A stretch of 64,000 nt of DNA from contig NZ_KQ758469.1 in NCBI RefSeq assembly GCF_001456955.1, positions 312,926 to 376,925 of the forward strand, given 5' to 3'. The position numbers and the translations under genes are program-made. Of the stretch, positions 10,501 through 18,567 are shown piece after piece. Within the stretch, counting starts at the first letter, position 1. Every line of letters begins with the position of its first letter. The notes beneath the pieces are model-generated. The model had not been told where the DNA came from. It ran no database searches and saw only the letters and a program-made list of their open reading frames with translations. The DNA comes from Microbacterium enclense (GTDB taxonomy: Bacteria; Actinomycetota; Actinomycetes; Actinomycetales; Microbacteriaceae).

Positions 10501-10794
10501 GACATCGAGCGTCCCGTCATCGTCGATCGGTTCGTCGTTCTCGACGGTCGCTTCGTCCGCGTCAAGGATCTCGACGTCCTCATCTACGGATGCGGGCGCC
10601 GCACCGACCTCGACGGGGTACAGCGTTCCGACGAGGTAGGCGTACACCGGGTTCCGCTCAAGCAGCTCGCCTCGACCGCCGAGCGGGCCCAGCCATCGTC
10701 GCCTCACCTCGGCGATGACGGCGTCGCGGCCGGCGCGCGGGTCGTAAATCGGCTCAGCGGATTCACCCGCTGCGGCGGCGGCGACGTCGGTCAT
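7585..10794 (-). CDS. drmA: DrmA-like SF2 helicase
   Basis: A 1069-residue superfamily 2 helicase. Visible motifs are Walker A FPTGGGKTE near residue 451, a DELH version of motif II near 657 (LVIQDELHLLSGPLG), a zinc-finger-like cysteine set between them (CPWCGRP and, later, CPNAVCPF), and motif VI QATSRVGRG near 890. This order, with the cysteine insertion and the phrase NIMSVGIDVSRLGVMLLNG, matches the DrmA family. DrmA with DrmB is the defining pair of DISARM and forms a DNA-translocating complex. The ATG at 10794 overlaps the upstream gene's stop (ATGA), so translation is probably coupled. Length fits the family. Confidence 0.85.
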   Translation of the reverse strand: MTDVAAAAAGESAEPIYDPRAGRDAVIAEVRRRWLGPLGGRGELLERNPVYAYLVGTLYPVEVGAAPASVDEDVEILDADEATVENDEPIDDDGTLDVGVTEAEDEDSGINITGAFGWAPQSMGVSFVHSGDVIAVDLRAGAYTKVDGVEDHWQRRQLSDREMVDITSSGRREVLDGRALLSWRSRHHAGKRLTTVSLSNAHEVAAGEAKRHTDLCLFQVSLSCTDDLGLSPYPQGGVYASPEDRELAFRYRNKPSFAIGHGVAVDWSPKDTPTTVTTTVVPEAEVGAIRAKAGSGDVYRMRWLADESVPAETYVAALAQVVADYRAWIAEQHLEAQRTTGVFHGVAADIVDRQERAARRMEEGIELLAREPDVFTAFRMANTAMRWQMLRQGRFVEEDVRYGSRLDTDRGDHEPQWRPFQLAFILSALASTVDEDHVDRELVDLIWFPTGGGKTEAYLGLAAIEMIRRRLVRGYRGGGLAVLTRYTMRLLTAQQFQRAATLICALELMRADDERLDETPAFSIGLWLGNSTTPGTYKQAQKEFGVVRAQNKTENPFQLLECPWCGRPILPPHHASNEGAYGVRASSSSFAFFCPNAVCPFHDELPVQVVDEGLYDNPPTMLVATVDKLARLAWIKQGAKLFGTGGVSDPPSLVIQDELHLLSGPLGTVVGVYEAAIGALLRWRGTAPKTVASTATTRASAQQVRELMAKNVESFPPPGLDADDNYFSEPDTESPGRRYLGIMPQAHTPSWAVGQLSAELLNAPQAVNLAGPAKNAYWTLVVYHNSLRELGRTVTILRDDVPSNLVRREKSEGSARSLGSDGVHELNGNVDSAELIALLERLKKEPGDPQVLDALATTNIMSVGIDVSRLGVMLLNGHTKTTSEYIQATSRVGRGKTPGLVITMFRSGKPRDRSVFESFGSYHEAYYRFVEPSSVAPWSLQARRRALRAALVILVRHGANLSDNSDASLFDPDSAGVKKAVELLKAHVAYADAREKDAVAREIDDAVLDWVDARNRVQQEGKRLLYQSREQDERLMRQFTDPGRGWPVMNSMRNVDEVVRVRANGERRG

Positions 10795-13700
10795 TTCTTG
10801 CTCCAGAGATAATCGAACTCGTTGTAGGCGAGCTGCTCACCGAATTGCTCGAAGGTGTCCTCGACGTTCACGACCAGGCACCGTTCCGTTCCGCCGTTCG
10901 CCGGTCCGCGAAGACCGCGCCCGACCATCTGCAGGTATCGATTCGGGCTGAAGGTCGGGCGGGCGATGTACAGCGCACGCACCTTGGGCGCATCGAACCC
11001 CTGGGTGAGCAGGTCGCAGTTCACGAGCACTTGCGACTCCCCCGTCTTGAATCGCTCGATCACGCGCCGGCGCTGATGCTTGCGCACACCGCCATCGACT
11101 GACTCGGCCCGGACGTCCTGCAGACGTAAGAGCGCGGCAATGGTATGGGCGGAGGCGACGGATGCCGCGAAGACCAGGACCGGCCAGTCAGGGTTCTCGT
11201 CCAGGAGCGCCTTGATGTGGTCGACGACGGTTTGCGTGCGTCCCATGTCCTGACCGATCAAGGTCAGCATGTTCTTCGTGACTTCCTTCATCTGCCGGAA
11301 CTCGGCGTCCTGATCCGACACCGACAACGACACGCCCCTGAGGATGTCGTAATCGACTTCCGAGAGCACCTCACGGTCCCTGAGCTCTCCGATGGGATCC
11401 TCCGGATCCAGCGCCTCGAGCCGGTTCGTTCCGAACCGTTCCACGAACCGTCGGTTGAGCTCCTCGTTGCGGCCGCGGAACGGAGTCGCCGTCAGCCCCA
11501 ACAGGGGCCTGTCAGTGCGCGCCGCCGTGAGACCGAGGTTCCGGAGGATGTCGGTGTACGTCTTCGTTCCCGCGGTGTGGGCCTCATCGATGACGACCAT
11601 GCCCGGGCGGGCCAGCCACCCGTACTGCGGTTCGCCGAGCCTGCTGAGCAACGTCGCGTCGATGGCGACGACGATCTGCAACTCTTCGTTCGACTCATCG
11701 AGTTCGTGACCTGACCAGAAGCGGCTGATGTCGAGCGGGCGCTCATCGCCGATCCACCGCCAGACCTCCGTGAAGGCCGTGATTGCCTGCTCACAGAGTT
11801 CCTCACTCTGGGCGATCCAGAGCAGCGGCGACTCAACGGCCCCGGTCTTCATCAGCTTGAGCAGGGCCTCGACCGTGACCCGGGTCTTCCCGGCACCGGT
11901 GGGCAGGTAGAGAAGCCCTCTCTTCTTGGCAGTATCCGCGGTCGTGGCGAGCTCGGTGATCTGCTCAGCGAGATCAGCCTGGAAATCATGCAACTCGTTG
12001 AGGGAGATCTGCCCCTGCACCTGGGTGACCGAAGGTGGGTGCGATTCCCGCGTACCGGCGAATGACGTGTCGAATCCGAGGAGTTTGACGGCGCTTTGAG
12101 CCACGGGTGAACCATCCCACCTCGAGGGAACGGGAATGCCGGCACGGGCGAGATCCTCCCGCAGCGCGCGAAGAGCGTCCTGCCCGTGCACCTGCAGGAA
12201 GAGTTCGGCGACTTCCCGGTCGCCGAGCACGCCGGTGCGGGACTCGACAGCCGGAAGCAGTCCGTTCGGCAGGCGTTGCCGCAGGGCGTCTGCTCCGACG
12301 AGGATGAGGAGGCGAGCCTCGTTGTTTCGCGCCACCTGCGCCCGGTGGATGAGTTCGCTGCGCCGTGCAGCCTCGTCGTCGCGCAAGACGCCCCTGACAT
12401 CGTCCGCGGTCAGCCCCAGGTCCAGCGCGCGGGACAGATGCTCGAGCGCCTGCTCCGCGTCCAGAGAAGAGTCGACGATCACGACGCCGTCCTGCTTCGC
12501 CCCCTGGAGCCGCCGCCTCGACACACCGTGGATGCTCTGCAGAACGCGGAAGATCGACTCCGCTCGAGCGATCTTCTGCTTGTTGAGCCGAGCCGTGACG
12601 CGTCCTTGCAGACTCGGATAGATGTCGAGGACCGGCGTGGCTTCATCGACGCCGATGACTTCGAGTGATTGCTGCAACGCGTCGCCTGCCGTGAGCAGCT
12701 CCCACCTCGCCACGAGTTCACCGAGGTCACCTTCCGTCGGGAGGTAAGCGACTGATGCTTCGTCGAGCGCCGCGGCATCGCCCGGCTTGATCGTCACTGC
12801 GACTTCACGACGAGGGATGAGCGTCACCACCCCCTTTGAAACAGCCGGGATGACTTCCGGGACGGCGACGTCAGGGCGGGCCGCGCAAACCCGTACGAGA
12901 TCCGTGAAGGCATCCGCATCCGCCACGCCGATCGCGTATCCGTCCGTGGCGAGGAAGGCAGCGAGATGCTGAGCCGGGAGCGTACCCGGTTCAGTCGGCA
13001 GCCCCAGCGCGACGCTCAGCTCTGCGTCGGCCACCACGGGCAGGAACGCGCCGAATCTGTGGAGCCGCGACGACACCGCGTCCGTGGGCTGAACGACCCC
13101 CTTGGTGGTGAGGACACGACCGAAGTTGCGGACGGCCCACCACTCGAAACTGGATGCCGGGATCTCGGCGACCTTCCCCGGCGCAATGCGGACCCTCAGT
13201 GTGATTCCACGGCTTGCCATGATCCGCAGGACGCCGCGCGTCCAGAACACCCGCTCCTGATCGGTGAGGTCGTCGGCGAGGACGTCGAGCGGCCCCACGC
13301 CGTCACCGTCCGGAACGACGACATGGGCATCACCGAAGCCCGAGCGCTTGAGATGGGCAAGCGCCATCTTCTTCACCGCCGAGACGTAATGCGGCTTCAG
13401 CGCGTCGCGGTCGAGTGGGTAGCCCACGACCGGAGCGTCGACGGCTCCCGCCGCCCTGACCAGTGCGACACTCGGCACGCTGGTGTTGTCGAAGTGTCGT
13501 GCCGGGACAGCCCGGGCGAACCCCGGATCGGCGACGGTCTCACGCGCGGGCCGCCAGCCTCCGGCCATGGTGGGTATGAGGATGTCCACCCCGCGCTCGC
13601 GAACCCGGCGGATCGCCTCGAGCGCCACCGCGGGCGTCGCACTTCCGAGCACCCCCCAGAATCTTCCCCACTCGTCGTGCCCCCACCGATCGGACGCGGT

Positions 13701-15455
13701 GTGCGCCAGCGCGGAGGCCGTCTCGTCCGCCGACACGGCGCGGAATCCCAGGAGACGCAGATCATCCGAGACCGTGCCGTGCGCTGCGATCTCGGCCCGC
13801 ACCGTGCGCACACCGTGCGGGACATCGGCCCCGTCCAGCGGCAACAGCACCGAATTGAACGCATCCACCCGCGCCCAGGCGCCGCCTTCGAGCGGCACGA
13901 TCGGCGCAGGTCCGACCGCAGCCTTCATCTCCGCCGACACCGGCGCCAGCGCTGCGGCGATGGAGATTGCGGCTTCGACATCATCAGGCGAACCGGCCCG
14001 CGCCAGTTCTTCCAGCCACGCCGCAACCCCACTTTCTTTCGATGAACGTTCCTCGTCGGTGCCGCCCAAGAGGGTCCGAAGACGGAGACGCCGAGTGGGG
14101 GTGGTGAAGCACTGCCAATGCGGCATGGTCTTGCGAGGCGCACGCTCCTGCCACGCGCGGGCAGCACCCGGGGTGATCGGGGCCTTCTCCAGCTCCGGCA
14201 CCCGCTCGAAGTACGCCGGCACCTTCAGCTCGCCCGTCGTGTCGGGGATCATCGGGCGTCGGACCGCGCGCTCGGGAATCGCCACAGAGAGGAATCTGTC
14301 GGCGTTGCTTCGGGCTTCGCGCCCGCGGGCAGGGAAAAGGTCCAGATGCGCAGCGGCATCTGCGGGTGTCGCTGCCCGTGTGACGACATCGAGGAACAGG
14401 TCGGCTGCGACGCCCAACATCGATTTGTTCAGGAGCGACCCGGGAACCAGTGATGTGCGGTCGTCGTTGACCTGCCACGGCGCGTTGAAGATGCCACTCG
14501 CTGTCGTCTCGTCGATCAGCGGAAACCACGCCCACAGTCGACCGACGCCGGCGCGACCCTCGGGGCGCACCGCATAGGACACGGTCATGGATGCTCGACG
14601 CGACGTCTCCGGCAAAGTCGCCGCGACGTCGATCGTCGGCTCATACGGCCGCTCGGCGTAGAGCCACCGAACGGGCTCTGCCCCCGGAACGATGAGGCGC
14701 ACCTCGCCGGCGTCCGGGTGCCCCTCTCGCAGGAGATCGCGCGAGGTCGGCGCTGTTCCCGGCGTCGCCTGGATCGTGATCCTCAGCCGGTCGAGCGGCT
14801 TGAAGAACAGCAACGACTCGACCTCGAAGGTCTCGAGCTCCTTACGAAGGCGTTGCCCCTCACGGGTGAGAGGGAGCTTGATCACCGTCGTCGCCCACGA
14901 CATCAACTCGGCGAGATTCGGATCTTCCGCCGCCGCCCGCACCGGGTCGGCGAGCGTCGGGATGCGGAGAAGCGGAAGGCGTCCACCCTCGGTCGGTATG
15001 CCGGCGAACAACTCGGCGGTATCGGGGGCGTTGAACTCGAAGCTCACCGCACGGCTGTAGATCTGCGGGTGGTCGGTGATGCCGAGAATCGACTTGAACC
15101 CCAGGCCGAAGCGGCCGATCTCATCCCCGCGCTTCGTGCTGAGGAACGCATAAGTGACCGCGCGAACTCCGTCACGAGTGAATTCCGATCCCTCGTTGGC
15201 GCAGTACAGCGCTCCGTCCGCGATTCGGAACTCGACCGTCCCGGTTCCACCGGAGGCCCCGATGGCGTCGACGGCGTTCTGCAACAGTTCGCTGATTTGG
15301 CGACTTCCGTAGCCTCCGGTGCGGAAGCTGTCCTCTTGCCGAACGTGCTCCAGGAGCAGGTCAGAATCGTTCTCATACGTCCGCAGCGCGGTCGCTTGCC
15401 GCTCTTCGATATACCCCCGCAGTTGCGGATCCATGAGCTCCGGCCATCTCGTCAC
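10791..15455 (-). CDS. GHKL (Hsp90/sacsin-like) ATPase fused to an SF2 DEAH helicase
   Basis: A 1554-residue fusion, first gene of the leftward operon. The GTG start at 15455 is chosen for the AGGGGGG site just upstream, although the frame is open to 15560. Residues 50–125 carry GHKL ATPase motifs: an N-box helix ELLQNAVDA at 56–64, a degenerate G1 loop near 86–92 (CANEGSEF), and GRFGLGFKS at 114–122. This resembles the sacsin/Hsp90-type ATPase. A long middle region (about 400–1100) has no motif I recognise. The C-terminal third is a helicase with Walker A LPTGAGKTR near 1187, VVIDEAH near 1289, and QMVGRGLRGP near 1513. The fusion suggests an ATP-driven sensor or clamp controlling a DNA translocase; that role is inferred. 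Confidence 0.82.
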   Translation of the reverse strand: MTRWPELMDPQLRGYIEERQATALRTYENDSDLLLEHVRQEDSFRTGGYGSRQISELLQNAVDAIGASGGTGTVEFRIADGALYCANEGSEFTRDGVRAVTYAFLSTKRGDEIGRFGLGFKSILGITDHPQIYSRAVSFEFNAPDTAELFAGIPTEGGRLPLLRIPTLADPVRAAAEDPNLAELMSWATTVIKLPLTREGQRLRKELETFEVESLLFFKPLDRLRITIQATPGTAPTSRDLLREGHPDAGEVRLIVPGAEPVRWLYAERPYEPTIDVAATLPETSRRASMTVSYAVRPEGRAGVGRLWAWFPLIDETTASGIFNAPWQVNDDRTSLVPGSLLNKSMLGVAADLFLDVVTRAATPADAAAHLDLFPARGREARSNADRFLSVAIPERAVRRPMIPDTTGELKVPAYFERVPELEKAPITPGAARAWQERAPRKTMPHWQCFTTPTRRLRLRTLLGGTDEERSSKESGVAAWLEELARAGSPDDVEAAISIAAALAPVSAEMKAAVGPAPIVPLEGGAWARVDAFNSVLLPLDGADVPHGVRTVRAEIAAHGTVSDDLRLLGFRAVSADETASALAHTASDRWGHDEWGRFWGVLGSATPAVALEAIRRVRERGVDILIPTMAGGWRPARETVADPGFARAVPARHFDNTSVPSVALVRAAGAVDAPVVGYPLDRDALKPHYVSAVKKMALAHLKRSGFGDAHVVVPDGDGVGPLDVLADDLTDQERVFWTRGVLRIMASRGITLRVRIAPGKVAEIPASSFEWWAVRNFGRVLTTKGVVQPTDAVSSRLHRFGAFLPVVADAELSVALGLPTEPGTLPAQHLAAFLATDGYAIGVADADAFTDLVRVCAARPDVAVPEVIPAVSKGVVTLIPRREVAVTIKPGDAAALDEASVAYLPTEGDLGELVARWELLTAGDALQQSLEVIGVDEATPVLDIYPSLQGRVTARLNKQKIARAESIFRVLQSIHGVSRRRLQGAKQDGVVIVDSSLDAEQALEHLSRALDLGLTADDVRGVLRDDEAARRSELIHRAQVARNNEARLLILVGADALRQRLPNGLLPAVESRTGVLGDREVAELFLQVHGQDALRALREDLARAGIPVPSRWDGSPVAQSAVKLLGFDTSFAGTRESHPPSVTQVQGQISLNELHDFQADLAEQITELATTADTAKKRGLLYLPTGAGKTRVTVEALLKLMKTGAVESPLLWIAQSEELCEQAITAFTEVWRWIGDERPLDISRFWSGHELDESNEELQIVVAIDATLLSRLGEPQYGWLARPGMVVIDEAHTAGTKTYTDILRNLGLTAARTDRPLLGLTATPFRGRNEELNRRFVERFGTNRLEALDPEDPIGELRDREVLSEVDYDILRGVSLSVSDQDAEFRQMKEVTKNMLTLIGQDMGRTQTVVDHIKALLDENPDWPVLVFAASVASAHTIAALLRLQDVRAESVDGGVRKHQRRRVIERFKTGESQVLVNCDLLTQGFDAPKVRALYIARPTFSPNRYLQMVGRGLRGPANGGTERCLVVNVEDTFEQFGEQLAYNEFDYLWSKK

Positions 15456-15712
15456 GGTCTTACCCCCCTCAGTAAGTGGACGACGTCCACACCGGGCGAC
15501 TCCGCCCAGCCGACTGACGATAGGGGCCACCACCGACATCGCCCCCGCGACCGGCCCCAAGTCTTCTCGAGCATAGGCAAAAGATGAGAGTCGCCTAATG
15601 TCATATGTGCGAGTCGATCAATTCCTCGGGTAGGCGAGGTAGGCGGCCCGGGAGCGCCGGCTACGATGGCCGAACGGCCGTGACGGGGGAACGAGCGAGG
15701 GAGTGGAGCCGG
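15456..15712. promoter_or_regulatory. Divergent control region of the two DISARM-like operons
   Basis: These 257 bp separate the start codons of the two outward-facing operons, so promoters for both must lie here. A locally AT-richer patch at about 15575–15612 is the likeliest promoter area, but I cannot name convincing −10 and −35 boxes. No clear inverted-repeat operator was seen. Confidence 0.5.
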
Positions 15713-18565
15713 GTGAGTGCCACGCAGGCGACGGAGAATCGAACGCTCAACGTCGCTCCCGGTTCTCTGGTGCGAGTTCGCGACGCCGACTGGCTTGTCA
15801 CCAACGCCTCCCCCACCCAGGACGGCCTTCTGGTCGAGGTCACCGGCCTGTCCGAGCTCGTGCGGGACACCCGCGCTGCGTTCTACGAACACCTCGACGA
15901 GATCCTCCCCTACGACCCTCGCAAGACGAAGGTCCGCGCGGACGACTCGCCCAAGTACCGCCGCTCTCGGCTGTGGCTCGAGTCCACCCTCCGCAAGACA
16001 CCGATCCCTCTCGGCGAGGGCCGTCTCTCGGTCTCGACGCAGATGCTCACCGACGCCCTCGGCTACCAGCGTTCGGCCGTTCAAAGAGCACTGAGCAACG
16101 ACAACCTGCGCCCCCGCATACTGCTCGCTGACACCGTCGGTCTCGGCAAGACGATCGAGATCGGGATGATCCTGTCCGAGCTCGTCCGCCGTGGACGCGG
16201 CGAGCGCATTCTCATCGTCACGCCGAAGCACGTGCTCGAGCAGATGCAGTTCGAGATGTGGACACGCTTCGCCCTCCCGTTCGTCCGCCTCGACTCGGTC
16301 GGGATCCAACGCGTGCGTCAGAAGCTGCCAGCGACACGCAACCCATTCAGCCTCTACAAACGCGTCATCATCTCGATGGACACACTCAAGCAGGACCGCT
16401 ACCTCAATCACCTCCGCAAGCATCAATGGGACGCCGTCGTCATCGACGAATCGCACAACCTCACCGGTTCGGGCACACAGAACAACACCCTCGCCCGCGT
16501 GCTCGCACCGAACACCGAGGCACTGATCCTCGCCTCGGCCACGCCACACAACGGCAGCAAGGAGTCGTTCGCCGAGCTCGTGCGCCTGCTCGAACCGACC
16601 GCGGTCGGCCCCGACGGCGACATCGATCGCACGGCTCTCGACCGGCTCGTCGTGCGTCGCCACCGCCATTCACCCGAGGTCGCGCGCGAAGTCGGCGACG
16701 ACTGGGTCGAGCGCAAGGAGCTGCAGCATCTCCTCGTCGACGCGTCCCCGGAAGAGGATGCCGTCGCCCACGAGCTCGCGGACGTCTGGCTCTACCCCGC
16801 GTCGGGCGCGAGCCCGTACTCGGGTGAGAACAAGGGCCTCTTCCCCTGGACGCTCGCCAAGGCGTACTTGTCGAGCCCGCCGGCGCTCGTCGAGTCGGTG
16901 CGCAACCGCATCCGCACCCTCGGTGATGAGCTCATCGACGCGCAGATGCGCGAACGCGAGGCGCTCGAACGGCTCCTCACCCTCGCTCGGGCGAGCGCCG
17001 ATGCGCCTTCCGCGAAGCTGGGCGAACTCGTCCGATACCTGAAGGGCATCGGCGTCTCCAAAACCTCCGACACGCGCGCCGTCGTCTTCTCGGAGCGCGT
17101 CCCCACGCTCCTGTGGATCCGGGAGCAGCTCCAGACTCACCTCGGCCTCAAGCCCGAGCAGGTCGCCGTCCTGCACGGCGGCCTCTCCGACGTCGAGCAG
17201 CAGAAGATCGTCGAGTCGTTCAAGCTCTCGTCGAGCCCGATCCGCATCCTCGTCACCGGAGACATCGCGTCCGAGGGTGTGAACCTTCACTCCCAGTGCC
17301 ACGAGCTCATTCACTTCGACATCCCGTGGAGCCTCATCCGCATCGAGCAGCGCAACGGGCGCATCGACCGCTACGGGCAGCGCCACGCTCCGCAGATCAC
17401 GACCCTCCTTCTCCGTCCGAGCCATGAGAAATTCGCCGGCGACGTGCGCGTCCTCACCGCGCTCGTGAAGCGTGAGAACGAGGCACACGGCGCCCTCGGC
17501 GACGCCGGCGCGCTTATGGGCAAGTACAGCGTCACGGCCGAGGAGAAGGCGGTCGAGGACGCGCTCGTGAAGGGCAAGTCGCTCGAAGACGTCATCCCCA
17601 CCCCCGACGCGGCCGCCACGGACGACGACCCCTGGCTGAGCTTCATCCTCGGCGAGGCCGACCACCACGCAGACACCAGCACAGAGGTGACGGTGTCGGA
17701 ACGGATCACCACCGGACTGTTCCCGTCGGATGCCGCGTACCTCGCCTCGGCCCTAGAAGAGGTCTTCGAGACCCCCGCCGCGCCCCAAGCGGCCGGCGGC
17801 GTGGAATGGCGCGAGCACACCGGGTACGGACTCGTCGAAATCCACCCCACCGACGACCTGCGTCAGCGGCTCTCGGTGCTCCCACAGTCCTACTTGGCCG
17901 AGCGCCGGGTCGTCGACGACATGAAGCTCGCTATCACCCCCGCTCTCGCGCAGGCCTCGCTCGAGGACGCGCGCGACGACCGCTCGAACCAGAAGGGGCT
18001 GTGGCCCGAAGCCCACTACCTCGGCCCTCTGCACCCCGTGCTCGACTGGGTGGGTGACCGCACCCTGGCCCGCCTCGGCCGCGACGAGGTGTTCGTCGTG
18101 CGCGGCGACGTGTTCGCGCCCACGGTCCTCGTCCTCGGGTCGCTCACGAACGAGCGCGGCCAGGTCATCGCCACAAACCTGGTCGCGGTCTCGGGCATGT
18201 CGGTGCAGCCCTTCGCCGACGCCGCCGAGGCGTTCGACGAGCTCGGCGTCACCCACGACCGCAGCAATCCCTCGCCCGTCGCCGACGTCGACGACCTGCA
18301 GAAGCTCATCCCGACGGCCGTCCACGCCGCCGAGGAACACCTGCGACTGACGTCCGAGGCCGCGGCACAAGACGTCCGTCGTCGCGTGAGCGAGTGGTCC
18401 GACCGCGTGCAGGAGTGGGTGGACGCCTCCGGGGACCTTGTGCAGCGCGCCGAGGTCCGCGAGCGCACCCGCCGGGTGCGCGAAGAGTCCGAGGTCGCGC
18501 GGACGATGCTGCCCGCGCGTCACCTGGCCCGACCGTTGCTCGTGATCGTCCCCGAGGAGAACTGA
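15713..18565 (+). CDS. drmD: DrmD-like SNF2-family helicase
   Basis: A 950-residue SNF2/RapA-type SF2 ATPase. Motifs: ADTVGLGKTIE near residues 140–150, VVIDESHNLTG near 243 (DESH box), the C-terminal lobe TGDIASEGVNLH near 520, and motif VI RIEQRNGRIDRYGQ near 545. The RapA-like ending NGRIDRYGQ is typical of DrmD, the helicase that marks class 1 DISARM. The GTG at 15713 is chosen because the family's N-terminal beta-strand region (PGSLVRVRDADWLV) follows directly and a GGAG sits upstream; an earlier GTG at 15680 is possible. The stop is two bases before the methylase start, so the two are co-translated. Confidence 0.8.
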   Translation: MSATQATENRTLNVAPGSLVRVRDADWLVTNASPTQDGLLVEVTGLSELVRDTRAAFYEHLDEILPYDPRKTKVRADDSPKYRRSRLWLESTLRKTPIPLGEGRLSVSTQMLTDALGYQRSAVQRALSNDNLRPRILLADTVGLGKTIEIGMILSELVRRGRGERILIVTPKHVLEQMQFEMWTRFALPFVRLDSVGIQRVRQKLPATRNPFSLYKRVIISMDTLKQDRYLNHLRKHQWDAVVIDESHNLTGSGTQNNTLARVLAPNTEALILASATPHNGSKESFAELVRLLEPTAVGPDGDIDRTALDRLVVRRHRHSPEVAREVGDDWVERKELQHLLVDASPEEDAVAHELADVWLYPASGASPYSGENKGLFPWTLAKAYLSSPPALVESVRNRIRTLGDELIDAQMREREALERLLTLARASADAPSAKLGELVRYLKGIGVSKTSDTRAVVFSERVPTLLWIREQLQTHLGLKPEQVAVLHGGLSDVEQQKIVESFKLSSSPIRILVTGDIASEGVNLHSQCHELIHFDIPWSLIRIEQRNGRIDRYGQRHAPQITTLLLRPSHEKFAGDVRVLTALVKRENEAHGALGDAGALMGKYSVTAEEKAVEDALVKGKSLEDVIPTPDAAATDDDPWLSFILGEADHHADTSTEVTVSERITTGLFPSDAAYLASALEEVFETPAAPQAAGGVEWREHTGYGLVEIHPTDDLRQRLSVLPQSYLAERRVVDDMKLAITPALAQASLEDARDDRSNQKGLWPEAHYLGPLHPVLDWVGDRTLARLGRDEVFVVRGDVFAPTVLVLGSLTNERGQVIATNLVAVSGMSVQPFADAAEAFDELGVTHDRSNPSPVADVDDLQKLIPTAVHAAEEHLRLTSEAAAQDVRRRVSEWSDRVQEWVDASGDLVQRAEVRERTRRVREESEVARTMLPARHLARPLLVIVPEEN

Positions 18566-18567
18566 GA

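Noticed and set aside
18394..18567. Earlier start for the adenine methylase
   Set aside because: The upstream frame overlaps the drmD-like gene by more than 170 bases and its residues are arginine/alanine-rich without family similarity; ATG 18568 has a strong GAGGAGA site.
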